Assembly: GCA_003158895.1 (NCBI GenBank)
Contig: PMLO01000035.1
Span: 1 to 17,984 of the forward strand
Direction: 5' to 3'
DNA from: Propionibacteriaceae bacterium
GTDB taxonomy: Bacteria; Actinomycetota; Actinomycetes; Propionibacteriales; Propionibacteriaceae
DNA: 17,984 nt
Shown here: in pieces, positions 13,913 through 17,984 of the stretch
How the letters are laid out: every line of letters starts with the position of its first letter
How positions within the stretch are numbered: the first letter of the stretch is position 1
The notes under the pieces: model-generated
The model's input: the letters and a program-made list of their open reading frames with translations, nothing else
What the model was told of the DNA's origin: nothing
Databases searched by the model: none
Translations under genes and position numbers: made by a program

Positions 13913-15288
13913 GGCATATCGAAGCGCGGCTGCGCGAGGCGTTGGAACAGCGTGCGTCCGAGATCACCGGAACCCGATCCGGACGCCACGCTCCGGATCC
14001 CCACCACGTCGTCGTCCCGCCGCCCGCACGTCGCGGCAGGCTGCGTCCCCGCGTCCTCGTACTCGTCGCTGCTGCCGTGGCGTTCATCCTCGCCGGGGTG
14101 TCCTGGCTCGTCATCGTCAGCCGCCAGGGCATACCCGCGAGCCCGCCGCTGACCGTCACCTCTGCCGCTGCCGCCCCATCGTCGTTCGACAGCACCGTCG
14201 CGACCGCTACTCCCGAGCCCTCCGTGAGCGCGACCCCGCCTCCCAGCGCCACCCCCACGGCGACCCCGACCTCGCACATCCCGGGCGACTACCAGCGCTC
14301 CGCGATCCCATGGTCCGAGGTGGGACCGGGCTGGTCGTTCGTCGGCGTCGTCAAGGTGGACGACACGTCGTCTGCCCTGTACCTGGTGAGCCCCTGGGGT
14401 GCCCGGTACTCGGTCGGCTCGTACGAGGGAGGCCTGATCGACGTCTCCGGCGACGGACGAAGGGTCCTGTTGGAGGCGCGCGAATACGCAGTCTGGCTCG
14501 TCGACGTGGCGACCGGAACGAAGCACATGATCAGAGGCCCGATCGAGGGCACCTCCGTATCGGCTACCTTCACCAGGCCCACGGGTCAAGCTGTCCTCCT
14601 GCTGGAGACCGGCGTCGGCACTCCGAACCTCCTACGGAAGATCGACGTGCAGACGGGATCCACGCAGCTGTCCATCGGGACCGACCTCATGAATGCGCAG
14701 AGTTCCCCGGACGGCCGCTACATCGTGGGGAACACCGACAAGCCGACAGCATCGGTCATCATCCTGGGCAACGCGACAGGCACGCTGGCGGCGACGGTGC
14801 CGACCCCAGCCGGTGCGACGTACTGCTTCCCAGGTACGTGGTGGTCCGACGACGAACTCGTCATCTCGTGCGACGTCGGTGGCGAACGTGGCTACCGCTC
14901 GGACCTGTGGCGCTACTCGCTGTCCACCCACGCCATGACGAGGATCACCAGCGCCACGAAGGCCATGTGGGGCTACAGTCTGGCCTTCCCCAGCACCGTG
15001 GGCACGGTGGTTCAGCAGGCAGGCTCCTGCGGACCTGGTCCGATCGGGATCCTCAGCAACGATGGCACCACGGACAAGGCTCTGAAGAACTTCCCGAACG
15101 AGGGCGGGTCAGCAATGCTCATCAGGGTGGTCGGCACGACAGCATTCATCGTCACAGGTAGCTGCGGCGACCCGACGGATCCCCCACGGTCCCTGCTGGC
15201 GTACGACCTGGTCTCGAGCACCCCGGTCACGCTCGTCACGGGGACGAGCAGCAAGGGCGGGGTAGGCGGCGCGCTCATCCTGACCTGA
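13909..15288 (+). CDS. Membrane-anchored putative anti-sigma/beta-propeller protein
   Basis: A 459-residue protein starting in an ATGA overlap with the sigma gene. Residues 1-47 are cytoplasmic and charged (IEARLREALEQRASEI), 48-71 are one membrane helix (VLVLVAAAVAFILAGVSWLV), and 72-125 are a Pro/Ser/Thr/Ala-rich linker (SATPPPSATPTATPTS). The rest is an extracytoplasmic domain of repeated beta strands with SGDGRRVLLEAREYAVWLVDV, SPDGRYIVGN and SDDELVISCD segments, as in TolB- or WD40-like propellers. Coupling to an ECF gene and the single-TM layout suggest it senses an envelope signal and holds or frees the sigma factor through its short cytoplasmic part. I do not see a ZAS anti-sigma motif, so this role is inferred. 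Two Cys pairs may form disulphides. A decayed half copy follows. Confidence 0.85.
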   Translation: MRHIEARLREALEQRASEITGTRSGRHAPDPHHVVVPPPARRGRLRPRVLVLVAAAVAFILAGVSWLVIVSRQGIPASPPLTVTSAAAAPSSFDSTVATATPEPSVSATPPPSATPTATPTSHIPGDYQRSAIPWSEVGPGWSFVGVVKVDDTSSALYLVSPWGARYSVGSYEGGLIDVSGDGRRVLLEAREYAVWLVDVATGTKHMIRGPIEGTSVSATFTRPTGQAVLLLETGVGTPNLLRKIDVQTGSTQLSIGTDLMNAQSSPDGRYIVGNTDKPTASVIILGNATGTLAATVPTPAGATYCFPGTWWSDDELVISCDVGGERGYRSDLWRYSLSTHAMTRITSATKAMWGYSLAFPSTVGTVVQQAGSCGPGPIGILSNDGTTDKALKNFPNEGGSAMLIRVVGTTAFIVTGSCGDPTDPPRSLLAYDLVSSTPVTLVTGTSSKGGVGGALILT

Positions 15289-15334
15289 CGCACGTGACCG
15301 CTCCGCACGCCGCGAGCACCGCCGAAGATCGCAC

Positions 15335-15360
15335 GCAACCTCCCGCCGCGTGCGACGTCT
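15335..15360 (+). promoter_or_regulatory. ECF-type promoter retained before the broken copy
   Basis: GCAACC (15335-15340), a 15-base spacer and CGTCT (15356-15360), identical in element and spacing to 13288-13313. Downstream leader blocks GGTGTGAC, ACCTCGA and GGATCGGCCGTGAG (GGGATCGGCCGTGAG here) are also shared between the copies. Confidence 0.65.
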
Positions 15361-15428
15361 TCTAGGGTGTGACCGAGACCTCGATGACCGACCGAGGTGC
15401 GGCGTCTCCACCCCCGAAGGGATCGGCC

Positions 15429-15713
15429 GTGAGCATCGTGGACGACGGCCAGGACCGTCTGGCCGCTGCCGCCGTCGACATCCCCGGGCTGTACGCGACC
15501 CACCGCCTGCCCATGATCCGCTTGGCCGTGCTGCTCGTCGACGACATCGGCACCGCCGAGGACGTCGTGCAGGACGCGTTCATCGGTCTGACACGGGCAG
15601 CGCCGCGGTTGCGCGACACGGGCAGCGCCGTGGCGTACCTCAGGAGTCGGGGGGTGGATGGGAACCCTCATCCAGCCCGGCGGTTCCGGCGTGCTGCTCC
15701 TGGACCCGGGTGA
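15429..15713 (+). pseudogene. Truncated ECF sigma factor (second copy)
   Basis: The GTG at 15429 corresponds to the start of the intact gene; an earlier in-frame GTG at 15369 lies in the conserved leader and is unlikely. Residues 1-73 align with the intact sigma factor through the first part of region 2 (DDGQDRL, MIRLAVLLVDDIGTAEDVVQDAFIGLT, PRLRD, AVAYL); about 45 of 69 aligned positions are identical by eye. Homology stops near 15645. The frame then reads 20-odd unrelated residues (RGVDGNPHPARRF...) to a stop at 15711. The DNA after the break belongs to the second half of the propeller gene in another frame. Region 4 is missing, so it cannot recognise a -35 element. If made, the fragment could still touch core polymerase through region 2, which is speculative. 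Confidence 0.85.
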
Positions 15714-16356
15714 AGGCTCACCGAACCGGGTCGAGAACGTCCCGGTGGGTCAGTCGTCTCCGGCGTGGTCGGCCAGCACAGACGCCAACTCCGTGAAGAT
15801 GTCCCCCGATGGCCGCTTCATCGTGGGAGACCGCGACATCACAGGCGACGACGTCGTGGTCCTCGACGGTACGAACGGTGCGATGGTCGCGACCGTGCCC
15901 ACTCCTGCGGGAGCCACGCTGTGCCGGTCAGCGAACTGGTGGTCGGACGACGAGCTCGTGGTCGACTGCCAGGTCGGCGCCTCCGTCGATGTCTGGCGCT
16001 ACTCACTGTCGACCAGAACGATGACGAGGGTCAGCCGCGCGTCGGCGGACTACACCGGGGCGTACCCGTCGAGCGTCGGCGTGGTCGTCCAGCACTCCTC
16101 CGGTTGCGACAGCGTTCCTCTCGGCATCCTCAGCAGGGACGGTACGAAGGACACGCCTGTGGCGGCCCCGTCTGGGCTGAAGGGCGCCGGGGTCCTCGTT
16201 GCCGTCGTCGGCACCACGGCCTACCTTCTCTACATCACCTGCAACGTGAGCAACGGGCCCAGCGCCTACGTCGCGTACGACCTGGTGACGCACGGGGCCG
16301 TGACGCTCGTGGACGCGAGCAACCAGGCGTTCCAGGGCTGGATCACGCTGCGGTAG
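15658..16356 (+). pseudogene. Truncated propeller protein, C-terminal half (second copy)
   Basis: From 15664 the plus strand aligns with the intact propeller gene from about 14566. LIQPGGSGVLLLDPGEGSPN matches FTRPTGQAVLLLETGVGTPN, and the similarity continues through SPDGRFIVGD, VATVPTPAGAT, WWSDDELVVDC, VWRYSLSTRTMTR, VVGTTAYLL and YVAYDLV to the stop. The cytoplasmic part, membrane helix, linker and first half of the propeller are gone, so any product from the ATG at 15658 would stay in the cytoplasm. An AGGAG lies 11 bases upstream of that ATG, which is marginal. The frame has no internal stop over 232 codons, so the decay is recent or the fragment is under some constraint. It ends 7 bases from the convergent gene's stop. 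Confidence 0.82.
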
Positions 16357-16363
16357 CGGACGG

Positions 16364-17984
16364 TCAGGCCCGAGCCCTCGGCTGGCCTTCGATCGCCTCC
16401 TGGATCGCTCGTACGGTCTCGTCGTCGAGGTCGATGCCGAGTACGCGTGCGTGGCGGGTGAGCTGGAGGACGATCCGCTCGACGTCGGGGCGGTTGCCGG
16501 CGCGGTGCTCGGTGCGGAGCCTGAGTCGCATGAGGATCTCGTCGCCCGGGGCGGCGACCAGCGCCCTCCCGGCGGCCCATCGTGCGAGGTCGATGTCCCC
16601 GTCGGCGAGGGCCGCGTCGCCGACCCTCGCGCCGATGTCGCGGATCGTACTGACCATGTCGGAACGGAGCTCCTCGGCCCAGTGCCACTGACCCGGTGCG
16701 GCGTCGGCGAGGGGCGCTCCGCGAACCAGCTTCAGGGCCGAGACGAGCGTGGGAACCGGTACGCGGTTGATGCCTGGGCTGATGAGGGCACGCAGCCGCT
16801 GCCAGTCGGAGCTGACCAGAGGGTCCAGGTGCAAGCGGCCGGTGTAGGCCTCGGGCAGGTACGGGGTGCCGTCCTCGGCGCTACCCAGCCAGCCGCGCAA
16901 CCGGCTGACGTTCGACCGCCGCGTGCCTTCCGCGACGAGCAGCGCGGCGGCCATCTGACTGGCCGTCGCACCGGCGTGCTCGACCATCCACGCGCAGTAC
17001 TCGATGCACGAGCGTTCGGCTCGCGCGGGCGGCGGTCCCGCTGCACCGAGCAGCTGGATCGGGCCGAGGAGCATGAGTGTCGGGTGGGAGAAGTCGGTGA
17101 CTCCCGGACTGTCGTCGCCCACGTCGACGACCTCCTTCATCGATCCAGCGAGGCGGGGGAGAAGAGACAGGACGTTGTCGGGCGCGTCCTCGACGTCGTA
17201 CCACGGTGCAGGCACGGTGTCGTCGCTCCCCGAGGTGCGCAGCAGCTCGACGACACCTGCCGCGCCGACAGCGGAGAGCGAGATGGGCCGTACGGTCACG
17301 TCGTCGGGCTCGAGCAGCGCCCGGTCGGCCGTACCGGTGAAGCGTGCCCCGAAGCTCGTCAGAGCGCCACCGTCGGACTCGCCATGTACGAGGATCGCCG
17401 AGACGGCGGTCTGGTTCGCGCCGCCCAGCGCCCACTCGAGGCGTCGCATCGACTCGTCGTCGATCGCGCCGAACACGTACACGCGCGGCGACCAGGCGTC
17501 CTGCGCGTCGGGGTCGAGCCGGGCGTCGCGGAGGCTCCACCCGGACGCCTCCAGCTGCGCGCGCTGCTGTGCGACCGTCGCGACGAGATCGTCGATCCCG
17601 GACCGGGCCGTCGGGATCCACACGATCGTATCCAGCGCCGCCGCTGCGAGCGCATCCCCGATGGGACCGACGGCGACGATGGTGGCGCCCCTCGTCGCCT
17701 CATCGGTGCCGTCGTCGTCCGCCGCGCACGCGAGCTCCAGCGCCCACGCACATGCCGTCCCCCACGTCGTCTCCTCATCCGCCAGATCGAGCGTGACCAG
17801 TCGCTGGGCCTCGAGATCCAGCGGGAGCGGCCCATCAGGCGCGAATCCCGCTGTCACGGTCGCCCAGGCGGTGTCGACAACCGCGCGGCGCGGGTGGTCG
17901 GAGCGCTGTACAGGCGTGCTGGCATCAGCGCGTTGCGGTTGATGCCCCGCCCATGCGGATAGGTCCTCTCCCCGAACGGACAGG
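16364..17984 (-). CDS. BTAD-domain (SARP-like) protein, C-terminal part; start outside window
   Basis: The minus-strand frame is open from 16364 to the right edge, so the 5' end is missing; a GTG at 17857 is only the first possible start inside the window. About 540 residues are visible. The first half is acidic and Ala-rich (TIVAVGPIGDALAAAALDTIVWIPT; VYVFGAIDDESMRRLEWAL), without membrane segments. A winged-helix-like part follows (PTLMLLGPIQLLGA, ASQMAAALLVAEGTRRSNVSRLRGWLG). After that comes a bacterial transcriptional activator domain (RLHLDPLVSSDWQRLRALI ... LARWAAGRALVAAPGDEILMRLRLRTEHRAGN) made of TPR-like helices. This C-terminal layout is known from large actinobacterial LysM/BTAD proteins often found near Tad pilus genes; the LysM part, if present, lies outside. 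Regulator role inferred. Confidence 0.85.
   Translation of the reverse strand, partial: LSVRGEDLSAWAGHQPQRADASTPVQRSDHPRRAVVDTAWATVTAGFAPDGPLPLDLEAQRLVTLDLADEETTWGTACAWALELACAADDDGTDEATRGATIVAVGPIGDALAAAALDTIVWIPTARSGIDDLVATVAQQRAQLEASGWSLRDARLDPDAQDAWSPRVYVFGAIDDESMRRLEWALGGANQTAVSAILVHGESDGGALTSFGARFTGTADRALLEPDDVTVRPISLSAVGAAGVVELLRTSGSDDTVPAPWYDVEDAPDNVLSLLPRLAGSMKEVVDVGDDSPGVTDFSHPTLMLLGPIQLLGAAGPPPARAERSCIEYCAWMVEHAGATASQMAAALLVAEGTRRSNVSRLRGWLGSAEDGTPYLPEAYTGRLHLDPLVSSDWQRLRALISPGINRVPVPTLVSALKLVRGAPLADAAPGQWHWAEELRSDMVSTIRDIGARVGDAALADGDIDLARWAAGRALVAAPGDEILMRLRLRTEHRAGNRPDVERIVLQLTRHARVLGIDLDDETVRAIQEAIEGQPRARA

Noticed and set aside
15369..15428. Earlier GTG start for the second sigma copy
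   Set aside because: This segment aligns with the untranslated leader of copy 1; the conserved GTG is at 15429.
16451..17962. 503-codon plus-strand frame opposite the BTAD gene
   Set aside because: Low-complexity Arg/Gly/Val/Asp composition typical of a high-GC antisense frame.
1..17984. CRISPR arrays, tRNA/rRNA genes, riboswitches, integrase or transposase genes
   Set aside because: No regular repeat-spacer structure, cloverleaf, known aptamer or recombinase motif was seen by reading both strands.

Overview
The window is high-GC, densely coding DNA with many GTG starts and 4-base GTGA/ATGA gene overlaps. This fits an actinobacterium (Actinomycetota). The actinobacterial-type hypothetical proteins, the BTAD-type protein and the SigE-like ECF sigma factor agree, and Nocardioidaceae or another Propionibacteriales is a guess. 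No rRNA, tRNA, CRISPR array, integrase or transposase gene was seen. The window looks chromosomal.

Layout. (1) 2-3450, plus strand: the 3' part of an AI-2E/PerM-family membrane protein with a long acidic tail, a sucrase/ferredoxin-like [2Fe-2S] protein, and a Bcr/CflA-type drug exporter. (2) 3509-3596: an 88-bp imperfect palindrome between convergent genes. (3) 3651-7422, minus strand: a run read from right to left as ABC ATPase, permease, permease (an osmoprotectant/OpuC-like importer without a binding-protein gene), then aldo/keto reductase and O-methyltransferase; all joints but one are 4-base overlaps. (4) 7566-8845, plus strand: a possible barstar-fold protein and a sigma-region-4-like orphan regulator, with a 21-bp-period repeat between them. 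(5) 8875-8912: a perfect 14-bp bidirectional terminator stem. (6) 8929-10978, minus strand: a TadE-like pseudopilin followed by a TadG-like protein with a von Willebrand A domain. (7) 11374-12717, minus strand: an MFS transporter with a TTG start, divergent from a small conserved actinobacterial protein. (8) 13288-16356, plus strand: an ECF sigma factor overlapped by a membrane-anchored, probably beta-propeller partner, then a decayed second copy of the same pair. (9) 16364 to the right edge, minus strand: the C-terminal part of a BTAD-domain protein that continues outside the window.

The most striking region is 13.3-16.4 kb. A sigma/propeller gene pair was duplicated in tandem. The second copy lost about 950 bp, joining sigma region 2 out of frame to the C-terminal half of the propeller. 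Both copies keep an ECF-type promoter with identical spacing (GCAACC, 15 bases, CGTCT), which suggests autoregulation. I infer a sigma/anti-sigma-like envelope-sensing switch. The Tad-like pair and the BTAD protein suggest surface or pilus functions nearby, but no pilus motor genes are visible.
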